From assembly GCA_024398995.1 (NCBI GenBank), contig JAKSIE010000016.1, positions 1-42,147 on the forward strand: a DNA stretch of 42,147 nucleotides. Direction: 5' to 3'. The DNA is from Fibrobacter sp. Lineage in GTDB: Bacteria; Fibrobacterota; Fibrobacteria; Fibrobacterales; Fibrobacteraceae. Positions 25,301 through 32,787 of the stretch are shown here, piece after piece (within the stretch, counting starts at the first letter, position 1; every line of letters starts with the position of its first letter). The position numbers and the translations under genes are program-made. The notes under the pieces are model-generated. The model saw only the letters and a program-made list of their open reading frames with translations, did no database searches and was not told where the DNA came from.

Positions 25301-26371
25301 TTACAAGCTTGCTAGCACTTGCAGCAGACGCTTCTTGGCGGGGCCATCGTTCAGGGGTAGGAACAGCTCCTTGGCGAAGGACTTCATGAGCATTTTCTTG
25401 GCGGTTTCGGCGGGGATGCCGCGGCTGGTCAGGTAGAACATCTGGTCGGCGTCAAGTTCACCGCAGGTGTTGCCGTGGGTACATTCCACGTCGTCGTGAT
25501 AGATCTTCAGTACCGGCTTTACGGAAACGCTGGATTCGTCACCTAGGAGAATGGAATTCACCAGCTGGCTGGAGTTCACCTGGCTGCATCCGTTACCCAC
25601 GATGACGCTGCCGTCGTAGCTGACGTAGGACTTTTCGTCCAGCAGGTTGCGGGCGAACTGGGAGCTTACGGTGTTGGGTGCGTTATGACGGATGGTCAGG
25701 CGCTGGTGCTTGCTGGCGGAACCCTTCAACACGCTGAGAGAACGGTAATCGAAGTTGGCGCCTTCGCCGTTCAAGTCCACGTCAATGCTGATGCGGCCGA
25801 TGCCTGCATCCTGCAGAATGTTGGAAAAGTGAACCGTAGAATTGGCTGCCTGCTTGATTACAAAATGGCGGAACTGCAGGGGCAATTCGTTTGCGGGGTT
25901 TGCAAAGAAAATTTCAAGCTCGGCGCCTTCTTCTACGTTAATGTCGAAGCGCTCGGCGGCAATTTCGTGCTCCACCTTGTTGTCCAGAATTTCTAGGGAA
26001 ACCTTGGCGTTCTTCCCGATGTTGAAAATGCTGTGGCCGAAGTCGTCGCGGCTCTTGATGAGGCCCATTTCGGTTTCGCCTGCGGCAAAATCCTTCTTCA
26101 TGGCGGGAGCGGACTTTGCGATGGGCAGGAGGGCTGCGATGTCGGTTTCGGCGGCAATGCCGAAGTCGGCGCATTCCACAGCGGCGCTGTTCGCGACGAT
26201 CCCACCGGCAGCGGCACCATTAGCGGCGCAATCGGTACCGGCAGTATCAACTACAGATGGAATCTTATGGACCGGGAAAAAGCTCCACAGCTCGTTATTG
26301 CGCTTGGGCATGCCAAGGGCGTTGATGCGAGCCTGGGCGGCCTGTGCTAATTCAGAATTCATATAGCTCAT
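25301..26371 (-). CDS. sufD: Fe-S cluster assembly protein SufD
   Basis: This 356-residue scaffold subunit of the SUF iron-sulfur assembly machine has the beta-helix core and the C-terminal motif HDDVECTHGNTCGELDAD, then MFYLTSRGIP. The family usually has HGAT-x-G at this site; here it reads HGNTCG. The N-terminal region has an Ala/Gly-rich stretch (around residues 36-60) that looks like an insertion. It follows sufC by 11 bases, with TGAGG before its start. SufD with SufB and SufC forms the SufBC2D complex, but no sufB is next to it here. Confidence 0.92.
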   Translation of the reverse strand: MSYMNSELAQAAQARINALGMPKRNNELWSFFPVHKIPSVVDTAGTDCAANGAAAGGIVANSAAVECADFGIAAETDIAALLPIAKSAPAMKKDFAAGETEMGLIKSRDDFGHSIFNIGKNAKVSLEILDNKVEHEIAAERFDINVEEGAELEIFFANPANELPLQFRHFVIKQAANSTVHFSNILQDAGIGRISIDVDLNGEGANFDYRSLSVLKGSASKHQRLTIRHNAPNTVSSQFARNLLDEKSYVSYDGSVIVGNGCSQVNSSQLVNSILLGDESSVSVKPVLKIYHDDVECTHGNTCGELDADQMFYLTSRGIPAETAKKMLMKSFAKELFLPLNDGPAKKRLLQVLASL

Positions 26372-26382
26372 GACAGCCTCAA

Positions 26383-27129
26383 TTACTTTTCTTCGATCCA
26401 GTCGTAGCCCTGTTCTTCAAGCTTCAAGGCCAGTTCCGGTCCACCGCTCAGAATAATCTTACCGTGGCGCAGCACGTGAACGTAGGTGGGCTTGATGTAG
26501 TCCAGCAAGCGCTGGTAATGGGTCACGAGAATCACGGCCTTTTCGGGGCTCATAATGTGGTTAATGCCGTTTGCCACAATGCGCAGAGCGTCAATGTCCA
26601 GGCCGGAGTCGGTTTCGTCCAGGAAGGAAACCTTCGGGTCGAGAATTGCCATCTGGAGAATTTCGTTACGCTTCTTTTCGCCACCGGAGTAGCCTTCGTT
26701 GACGCCGCGGTCGCGGTAACGGTCGTCCATTTCCAAAAGCTGCATCTTTTCTTCGCAAAGCTTCTTGAAGTCCGCGTCGCTCATTTCCGGGAGGCCCAGG
26801 AAGTTCCGCTTGGAGTTAAGCGCCATCTTCAAAAATTCCACGTTATTTACGCCGGGGATTTCGGTGGGGTACTGGGTGCTGATGAACAAGCCGGAATTGG
26901 CGCGTTCGCAAATTTCCATGTCCAGGAGGTTCTTGCCGTCAAGTTCAACGACACCATCGTTCACGGTGTAGGCGGGGTGGCCTGCAATCACCTTGGAAAG
27001 GGTGCTCTTGCCACTTCCGTTGGGGCCCATGATGGCGTGGACTTCACCGGGCTTTACTTCCAGGTTGATGCCCTTCAAAATCTGGGTGCCGTCTTCGATG
27101 CTTGCCTTAAGATTCTTGATGCTTAACAT
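26383..27129 (-). CDS. sufC: Fe-S cluster assembly ATPase SufC
   Basis: This 248-residue soluble ABC ATPase powers the SUF complex. Walker A GPNGSGKS is at residues 35-42. The SUF-specific signature YSGGEKKRNEILQ is followed by the Walker B-like FLDETDSGLD. Length and motifs are standard. It lies 54 bases downstream of the dnaG stop and is co-directional with it, with sufD next. The missing adjacent sufB is unusual, since sufBCD usually stay together. Confidence 0.96.
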   Translation of the reverse strand: MLSIKNLKASIEDGTQILKGINLEVKPGEVHAIMGPNGSGKSTLSKVIAGHPAYTVNDGVVELDGKNLLDMEICERANSGLFISTQYPTEIPGVNNVEFLKMALNSKRNFLGLPEMSDADFKKLCEEKMQLLEMDDRYRDRGVNEGYSGGEKKRNEILQMAILDPKVSFLDETDSGLDIDALRIVANGINHIMSPEKAVILVTHYQRLLDYIKPTYVHVLRHGKIILSGGPELALKLEEQGYDWIEEK

Positions 27130-27183
27130 TTTTTCCTCTTTATTTATAAAGTCTGCGTTCCTTGTTTGCGAACCCCAAAATAA

Positions 27184-29082
27184 TCAATACCCATTGTCGG
27201 GGATGGCCGCTTGGAACTTCATCAACATGCTTCGACTTTTGACCACCTGGTCTGCAAAGGCGTTGATGTCGATTTTTTCGGTGCTGTAGAGCTGGTTGAT
27301 TTTTTGCATTCCCTGGGTGAACTTGGACATCTGCATTCTGATTTCAACGGCGTCGTTGGAGTTCAGGGGAATCATGCGTTTTTGCCTGTCGCAAAGTTTT
27401 GTAGAAAGCACCGTCAGGGTCTGGTAGAATTCCTTGATTTCCTGGGGGGACTTCCACTGCTCTTCGGGGAGGCCTTCCAGGAACAGTCGCAGTTCCGGAG
27501 AGAAGTTCTCGTACAAAAGTTGGGGAGAGTGGTAACCCGATTCCAGGTAGATGGCCACGGTGGAACTGATGAAATCTTCTACGACGCGGGATTCAAAAAG
27601 TTGGATGCCGCTGGTGGCCCAGTCCATGTCGAAGTATTCTGCGGCTCGGTCCATCAAGGTGGGGTTGCGCAGAATCAGGTTGGCGAAGCGTACTTCCATG
27701 GGCGGGATCATGGCCCAGTCGATGCTTGCTTCCTGCTCCAACTGAGGGATGACTTCGCCCTGGGAGTTGGAACTTGCCACGGGGCGAGGAGCCTTGTAGG
27801 CGGGCTTGATGCTCTTGACGTGTGCCAGGGAACGGTCTGTATTGTAACGTTCCGAAATAAGTTTGAGATATTGATTCTGCAGTTCGCGATCGTCTATACT
27901 TTTAACCAAGCTCTTGACGTAGCTGACGAATTCCGCCCTTTCTTCGGGGGTGCGGGGGTTGCGTTCCATGGCCAGATAGTTGAGCCAGTCTTCGGCTTGG
28001 GTGAGTGCCTGCCTGAAGGCGTCGGGACCCTGTTCGTTTACGAAGTTGTCGGGGTCGATCTTGGTGCCGTCGGGCCGGGACAGTGCAAAAACGCGGGGGG
28101 CGATTCCCTTGGGCAACACGATTTCCAAACTGCGGAGGGTTGCCTTTTTGCCTGCGGCGTCACCGTCAAAAACCAGGTAGGCGGTCTTGGCGTAGCGAGA
28201 AAGGATGTTGGCGTGATTTTCGGTGAGGGCGGTTCCCGATGCGGCCACCACGTTGGTGACGCCGCCCTGATAGAGACTCATCAGGTCGAAGTAGCCTTCC
28301 ACGATGATGACGGATTTTTCCTTGGCGATGCTTACGCGGCTGTGGTTGAATCCGAAGAGAATGTCGCTTTTGTGGTAGGTGGCTGATTCCGGGCTGTTCA
28401 TGTACTTGGCCGGGGAATTGCCAGAGAGGTCGCGTCCTCCGAATGCCACTACGATTCCGGACTGGTTCTGGATGGCGATCATCAGACGGTCGCGGAACTT
28501 GTCAGACACTCCGCCGTTTTCGCGTTCCACGGCGAGACCTGCCTTGACGCAGTCCAGGGGAGAAAATCCGTTCTTGACGGCATATCCGATAAAACCTTCG
28601 CGGCCATCGGGAGCGTAGCCGATGTGGAACAGTTTGCGTGTCTCTTCGGTAATGTGTCGGTTGGCCAGGTATTCCAGGGCCTTCTGGCTCATGGACAGCT
28701 GACTTTCAAACCATTGGCAAGCCAGCTCGTTTAGCTTGCGGACCATGGCCCGCTCTTCGGAAACCTCGGCGTTCTCGTTATCTAGCTGGGGGAGGGCGAA
28801 ACCAACATAGTTGGCGACCCATTCCACGGCCCCTCTAAAGTCTAGCTTTTCATGTTCGCGTACGAACTTAAAAACGTCACCGCCGGCTCCGCAGGCGAAG
28901 CACTTGTAAATCCCGATGGTGGGATTGACGCTCATGGAAGGGGAACGGTCGTCATGAAAAGGACAGCGCCCCACATAGCGGCCGTTGCCGGAACGTTTCA
29001 ACGGCAAAAAGTTCTCGATGACCTGCGCAATATCTGCGTGGCTCTTCAGCTCTCGAATAATGTCATCGGAATAAAACGGCAC
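27184..29082 (-). CDS. dnaG: DNA primase
   Basis: This 632-residue primase has the N-terminal zinc ribbon with Cys40, His43, Cys61 and Cys64 (CPFHDD then CFACGAGGDVF). The TOPRIM polymerase core includes the VEGYFDL motif and the SGTALT and FDGDAAG stretches. A C-terminal helicase-binding region follows. It makes RNA primers for replication and binds DnaB. The start codon is GTG (29080-29082). A TAAATTTG element ends only five bases upstream, which would give a nearly leaderless message if it is the promoter. rpsT lies about 1.3 kb away, near but not in an operon with it. Confidence 0.96.
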   Translation of the reverse strand: MPFYSDDIIRELKSHADIAQVIENFLPLKRSGNGRYVGRCPFHDDRSPSMSVNPTIGIYKCFACGAGGDVFKFVREHEKLDFRGAVEWVANYVGFALPQLDNENAEVSEERAMVRKLNELACQWFESQLSMSQKALEYLANRHITEETRKLFHIGYAPDGREGFIGYAVKNGFSPLDCVKAGLAVERENGGVSDKFRDRLMIAIQNQSGIVVAFGGRDLSGNSPAKYMNSPESATYHKSDILFGFNHSRVSIAKEKSVIIVEGYFDLMSLYQGGVTNVVAASGTALTENHANILSRYAKTAYLVFDGDAAGKKATLRSLEIVLPKGIAPRVFALSRPDGTKIDPDNFVNEQGPDAFRQALTQAEDWLNYLAMERNPRTPEERAEFVSYVKSLVKSIDDRELQNQYLKLISERYNTDRSLAHVKSIKPAYKAPRPVASSNSQGEVIPQLEQEASIDWAMIPPMEVRFANLILRNPTLMDRAAEYFDMDWATSGIQLFESRVVEDFISSTVAIYLESGYHSPQLLYENFSPELRLFLEGLPEEQWKSPQEIKEFYQTLTVLSTKLCDRQKRMIPLNSNDAVEIRMQMSKFTQGMQKINQLYSTEKIDINAFADQVVKSRSMLMKFQAAIPDNGY

Positions 29083-29086
29083 GGAC

Positions 29087-29094
29087 CAAATTTA
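29087..29094 (-). promoter_or_regulatory. TAnnTTTG-like element before dnaG
   Basis: The minus strand reads TAAATTTG and ends five bases before the GTG start. If used, transcription would start at or near the start codon. No -33 TTG is seen at the expected spacing, so support is weak. Confidence 0.3.
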
Positions 29095-29095
29095 G

Positions 29096-29177
29096 TAAAA
29101 GCCGAGAGTCGTGACTGGCAAGCTCGCTTGCCAGGCATGACCGAGGCACCTAAATGCAAGCGCAGCTTGCCGCTTTT
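29096..29177 (+). repeat. Palindromic intergenic element (possible copy C)
   Basis: TAAAAGC and GCTTTTA bound an element whose central hairpin at 29108-29141 is a long stem (GTCGTG, then CTGGCAAGC) with a CTCG tip. GCATGACCGAGG follows, resembling the CAT..(C/T)CGA block of the elements at 15891 and 25112. A second hairpin (GCAAGC-GCA-GCTTGC) forms at 29156-29170, inside the 3' end of the aminotransferase gene. Confidence 0.4.
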
Positions 29178-30280
29178 AGTCGCGTTATAATTTCCTCAGC
29201 GTCGCTGAAGGCGCAGACGGGAAGGCTCAATGCTTGCTTCGTTGCCTTTTGGGCGTTGGGTGTAATGGGTTGCGTTTCTTCGCCGACCATTTCGCGGAAG
29301 CATTTCTGCTGGGATAGCGTGTTTGGGTAATGAATACAGTAAGGAATGCCCTGACTCTTCAATATTTCAATAAATTTGTCGCGTTTTTCTAACAACAACG
29401 TGTACTGGGCGTATGTACTTTCGTTTGTTTGTTCTATGAACTGCGGGTTTACTCCGCAAACTTTTTTTGTGAAGTCAGGTAAACTGAAAAAATCGTCGTA
29501 CTTACGGGCGTTTTCTCGCCTTACTGCCAGTTCATCTTTTAAATGTCTCAGCTTTACTCGGAGAATTGCTGCCTGGAATGCGTCTAGGCGACTGTTTAGA
29601 CCGAGGATTTCGTGGTTGTAGTGCCCCTTGCTGCCGTGGTTGGCCAGCATTCGCATTTTTTCGGCCAGTTGGCCGTCTCGAGTGAACATGGCCCCGCCGT
29701 CTCCGTAACAGCCAAGAGGCTTGGTGGGGTAGAAACTTGTAATGGAAATGTCACCCAAGGTGCAAGCCGTCTGGTTCCCGCACTTGGCTCCGTAAGCCTG
29801 GGCTGCGTCTTCCAGCAGCCAGAGTCCGTGCTTGTCGGAAATTCTGCGCAGTTCTTCGAAGGGGGCGCACTGCCCGAATAAATCCACTCCGATAATGCCG
29901 ACGGTCCTATCTGTTATAAGGCTTCTAACGCTTTCGGGGTCGATCTGCAACGTCTGGTTGTTGATGTCGGCGAATCGCGGGGTTCCGCCCAACAGTGCGA
30001 CGCATTCCGCCGGAGCGATAAACGTAAAGTCCGGAACGATGACCTCGTCCCCTGGTTTGAGCCCCAATGCCATAAGCGCAATGGTGATGGCGTCGGTGCC
30101 GCTTCCGCAGGAAATGGCCTGCAAATCGGGGAGCCCGATGTAATCGACCAGCTCTTTTTCTAGATTGTCTACCTGAGGGCCGCCGATAAAGCAGCCGCTA
30201 TCCAGCACTTCTTTCTCGGCCTCGAGGAACTCGTTTTTGTAGAAATCACGCTGTTTTTGCAGGTTTACGAAGGGAATCAT
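29150..30280 (-). CDS. DegT/DnrJ/EryC1/StrS-family sugar aminotransferase
   Basis: This 376-residue PLP enzyme of the nucleotide-sugar aminotransferase family has PLP-binding Lys187 in SFYPTKPLG, the upstream EDAAQAYGA stretch and the SCGSGTDA loop. These enzymes aminate keto-sugars of UDP- or dTDP-sugars for surface polysaccharide or O-antigen synthesis. The start at 30280 was chosen because MIPFVNLQKQ is the family N-terminus; the longer frame adds a poor leader. It stands alone here, not among other sugar genes, so the product cannot be named. Its last codons overlap the hairpin of the palindromic element at 29096-29177. Confidence 0.9.
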   Translation of the reverse strand: MIPFVNLQKQRDFYKNEFLEAEKEVLDSGCFIGGPQVDNLEKELVDYIGLPDLQAISCGSGTDAITIALMALGLKPGDEVIVPDFTFIAPAECVALLGGTPRFADINNQTLQIDPESVRSLITDRTVGIIGVDLFGQCAPFEELRRISDKHGLWLLEDAAQAYGAKCGNQTACTLGDISITSFYPTKPLGCYGDGGAMFTRDGQLAEKMRMLANHGSKGHYNHEILGLNSRLDAFQAAILRVKLRHLKDELAVRRENARKYDDFFSLPDFTKKVCGVNPQFIEQTNESTYAQYTLLLEKRDKFIEILKSQGIPYCIHYPNTLSQQKCFREMVGEETQPITPNAQKATKQALSLPVCAFSDAEEIITRLKAASCACI

Positions 30281-30311
30281 GGCCCTAAAAGTAGAAATTT
30301 TTGAACACCCC

Positions 30312-30341
30312 TTGAAAAGTTTCAAACATTTACTAACTTTG
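30312..30341 (+). promoter_or_regulatory. rpsT promoter
   Basis: TTG at 30312-30314, a 19-base spacer and TAACTTTG at 30334-30341 match the Bacteroidetes TTG-(19-21)-TAnnTTTG promoter consensus. Transcription would start near 30348, which rules out a protein start at 30341. Confidence 0.65.
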
Positions 30342-30382
30342 TGCCAACATTTTTAAGTAGGTTTTCACCCGGAGATAATAAG

Positions 30383-30643
30383 GTGCCTCAACACAAATCT
30401 TGCAAAAAGCGTTTGCTTCAGGCCGAAAAGGCCAATGCCATGAACCGTTCTACCCGTTCCGCAATCCGTACCGCTCTCAAGGCTGTGCGTAATGCTTCCA
30501 CCAAGGAAGAAGCCCTCAAGGTTATGCCGGAACTGTTTAGCATGCTGGACAAGGCTGCTGCAAAGCATCGCGCTGGCTTCTGCGCAAACCGCGCTGCCAA
30601 CTACAAGGCTAAGGCCGCTAAGGTCATCAACAGCCTCGCTTAA
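30383..30643 (+). CDS. rpsT: 30S ribosomal protein S20
   Basis: This 86-residue basic helical protein has the S20 pattern PQHKSCKKRLLQAEKANAMN followed by RSTRSAIRTALKAV and a Lys/Ala-rich end. S20 binds 16S rRNA during 30S assembly. The start is GTG at 30383, chosen because GGAG lies nine bases upstream and the family begins there. The single-gene transcript runs from the promoter at 30312 to the terminator at 30668. Confidence 0.95.
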   Translation: MPQHKSCKKRLLQAEKANAMNRSTRSAIRTALKAVRNASTKEEALKVMPELFSMLDKAAAKHRAGFCANRAANYKAKAAKVINSLA

Positions 30644-30667
30644 TTTTTAGTTAAGTGCTTAAGGTTT

Positions 30668-30705
30668 AGCCGATACAGGAAACTGTATCGGCCTTTCCTG
30701 TTTTT
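30668..30705 (+). terminator. rpsT terminator
   Basis: GCCGATACAG and CTGTATCGGC form a perfect 10-bp stem with a GAAA loop. A T-rich stretch ending in five T residues follows. The remaining bases up to 30900 are AT-rich and hold no clear further feature. Confidence 0.9.
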
Positions 30706-30900
30706 ACCTATTTTCTATTAATTGTCTTTCCCATGTATGCGGAACTTGTCCCGCGCTCCCCTTTTTACGTAAAATTTTCTTTTTTTTGCCGAAATACTTG
30801 CTTTTGGACGTTTCAATTCATCCTTTGATTGTTAAAAACATTTCTTTTTTTGTTAAATTATCAACGATTAATTGAAAATCTGAGTATTCAGGGATTTGTA

Positions 30901-31848
30901 ATGTCGTCAATAAATTTTGCTACACGTGAGATTAGTTGTAAAGTTGTTTACTACGGTCCGGGCTTGAGCGGAAAGACCACCAATTTGCAGGTGATCCACC
31001 AGAAGATGCCGCAAGACAAGCGTACGGACATGGTCTCCTTGGCTACCGAAGGTGATCGAACCTTGTTCTTCGACTTCCTTCCGCTGAACCTGGGTGACAT
31101 TAAGGGTTTCAAGACCCGCTTCCAGCTTTATACCGTGCCCGGTCAGGTGTACTACAATAGTACCCGTAAGCTGGTGCTTCGCGGTGTGGATGGTATCGTG
31201 TTCGTGGCTGACTCCCAGCGTTCCCGTCAGGCCGAAAACCTGGAAAGCTTGCAGAACCTTAGACAGAACCTGCAGGACTACGGCATGGACCTGGACGATA
31301 TGCCTTTCGTGCTTCAGTACAACAAGCGCGACATGGAAAACGTCTTTACTCTTGAAGAACTGAATGCTGAACTGAATCAGCGCAACGTGCCTTTCTTCCC
31401 GGCAACTGCCCATAACGGTAAGGGCGTGGTTACTACCCTGAAGACCATCGCTATGCTGGTGATTGAAAAGTTCAACGTCAAGCAGGGCTTCCTCCGCCAG
31501 GCTGCCGCCAATGCAAACAACGCTGGCGTTCACGATGTGTCCCTGACCAAGGATGGTGTTTCCGTTAAGGAAGCAACCGCCCAGCCGGCACAGGCCGCCG
31601 CCCCTGCATCTCCGTTCCGCATGCCCTCTTTCGCAGCCAAGCCGCCTGCAGCTGGTGGTGCTGCCGCTCCTGCATCTGCCGGTGGTGGTCTATTCCAGAA
31701 GGGAGCCACATCTTCCCCCTTCGGTCGCCCCCGCGCTGCAGCCCCGGTTCCCCGTATGCCCACCTTTGGTCGTGATGTAGCAAAGCCCAACAACGAGGCT
31801 GACGACGAAATCGAACTGCGTCCTTACGTTCCCAAGAAGAAGGACTAA
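30901..31848 (+). CDS. mglA: MglA-type Ras-like GTPase with long C-terminal extension
   Basis: MglA is the small GTPase that sets cell polarity and drives gliding in Myxococcus and related bacteria. The start at 30901 gives a 315-residue protein; the longer frame from 30829 runs through leader sequence. P-loop GPGLSGKTTN is at 19-28, the MglA-specific TVPGQ switch II at 78-82, and NKRD at 141-144. The GTPase core ends near residue 195. The remaining 120 residues form an Ala/Pro/Gly-rich extension not seen in standard MglA, ending in a charged tail. AGGGA precedes the ATG. The mglB-like gene follows 23 bases downstream. Confidence 0.92.
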   Translation: MSSINFATREISCKVVYYGPGLSGKTTNLQVIHQKMPQDKRTDMVSLATEGDRTLFFDFLPLNLGDIKGFKTRFQLYTVPGQVYYNSTRKLVLRGVDGIVFVADSQRSRQAENLESLQNLRQNLQDYGMDLDDMPFVLQYNKRDMENVFTLEELNAELNQRNVPFFPATAHNGKGVVTTLKTIAMLVIEKFNVKQGFLRQAAANANNAGVHDVSLTKDGVSVKEATAQPAQAAAPASPFRMPSFAAKPPAAGGAAAPASAGGGLFQKGATSSPFGRPRAAAPVPRMPTFGRDVAKPNNEADDEIELRPYVPKKKD

Positions 31849-31871
31849 TCTGATTTTTAAGGAATCTACTC

Positions 31872-32291
31872 ATGAGTGATTTTACCATTTATTCTGATGA
31901 TGCTGACAAAGTCCGCCGTTTGATGTCTGCCTATCAGGCTAGCATTAAGGCCGAATACATTGTGCTCTGCCACCGCGATGGTTCCATTATTGCAGAAGTG
32001 GGTTCCATTGGTGTCGATGCCACTCCGCTGGCAGTGCTGAGCACCGCTTCCTTTGACTCCGCCAAGCAGGTGGGTCTCATGTTGGGTGGCGAAAATTTCA
32101 ACTCTGTCTCTTATGTTGGCGACAATCGTTCCATCTACATTTCCCCTGTAGACCAGGCCTTGCTCCTTGTGCAGATCTTCCCGGGCAACCATCTGCCCAA
32201 CCGCATCGAGGACTTCAACCGCCTGTTGGTCGAAAAGCTGGTGGATGCCGTTCCTGCATTTACCCAGAATACCAGCCGACTGGTCCGCTAG
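31872..32291 (+). CDS. mglB: MglB-like roadblock/LC7 protein (GTPase-activating partner)
   Basis: This 139-residue roadblock/LC7-fold protein has a pattern of VLCHRDGSIIAEVG, a long helix, YISPVDQALLLVQIF, and a final helix. MglB proteins act as dimeric GTPase-activating proteins for MglA, and the gene pair mglA-mglB is the usual arrangement. AAGGA lies eight bases before the ATG. The gene is in line with mglA and is probably co-transcribed with it and with the downstream envelope genes. Confidence 0.88.
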   Translation: MSDFTIYSDDADKVRRLMSAYQASIKAEYIVLCHRDGSIIAEVGSIGVDATPLAVLSTASFDSAKQVGLMLGGENFNSVSYVGDNRSIYISPVDQALLLVQIFPGNHLPNRIEDFNRLLVEKLVDAVPAFTQNTSRLVR

Positions 32292-32320
32292 TTTGGTCTA
32301 GTTAGTTTGTCGGGTATTCC

Positions 32321-32782
32321 GTGGCAAAGGCTACCGCATTACGTAATTTGAGAAAGACGACAATCATTGTGGTTGCCGTCTTTTTCGGCTTCTTGGTGCA
32401 TCGTATTGTGGCCTTCTGCCTGGATGATGTTTCTATTAGCTCCTCCGCCGACGCAGAACTTTCCCTTGCTCAGAGTGTGGTTTGCAGCCATATCGTGAAC
32501 GGTTCCCCTTTCGGTGTAGATAGCGTTTTTGAAGAAGGCACTCGCCTTTACTATTACTCCACCTTGTCCACGTCTGTAAAGTTGGAATCCGATACCTTGT
32601 TGCATATTTGGTACAACGGGGCGGATACGGTCCAGAAGTCAAATTGCATTGTTTCTATGGGCGTTTGCCATACGACCATTGTCCCAAAACTTCTGAAACC
32701 GGGTGAGTGGAGTGTTGACCTGGCGGCAGGTCGAAAGCTTCTGTCGACTCAGCAGTTCCTTGTGGAACCCGTCCGTAGGTAG
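32321..32782 (+). CDS. DUF2914-type membrane-anchored protein
   Basis: This 153-residue protein with a GTG start has one N-terminal membrane segment (about residues 13-30) and an extracytoplasmic domain. The domain matches the DUF2914 pattern: a 'V-C-x-H-I' strand, a Y-Y-Y-ST strand, HIWYNG, and the closing GEWSVDLAAG with LLSTQQFLV. The function of DUF2914 is unknown. It sits in line with mglAB (29-base gap) and five bases before the large barrel gene, suggesting a link between the Mgl switch and the envelope. Confidence 0.7.
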   Translation: MAKATALRNLRKTTIIVVAVFFGFLVHRIVAFCLDDVSISSSADAELSLAQSVVCSHIVNGSPFGVDSVFEEGTRLYYYSTLSTSVKLESDTLLHIWYNGADTVQKSNCIVSMGVCHTTIVPKLLKPGEWSVDLAAGRKLLSTQQFLVEPVRR

Positions 32783-32787
32783 CCTTT

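Noticed and set aside
29108..29141. Hairpin taken as a terminator of the aminotransferase gene.
   Set aside because: No T run follows the stem on the minus strand, and the sequence resembles the repeat-like elements elsewhere in the window.
30341..30382. An ATG-initiated longer S20 protein.
   Set aside because: The upstream start lies within the promoter, before the expected transcription start. GTG at 30383 has a Shine-Dalgarno sequence and matches the family N-terminus.
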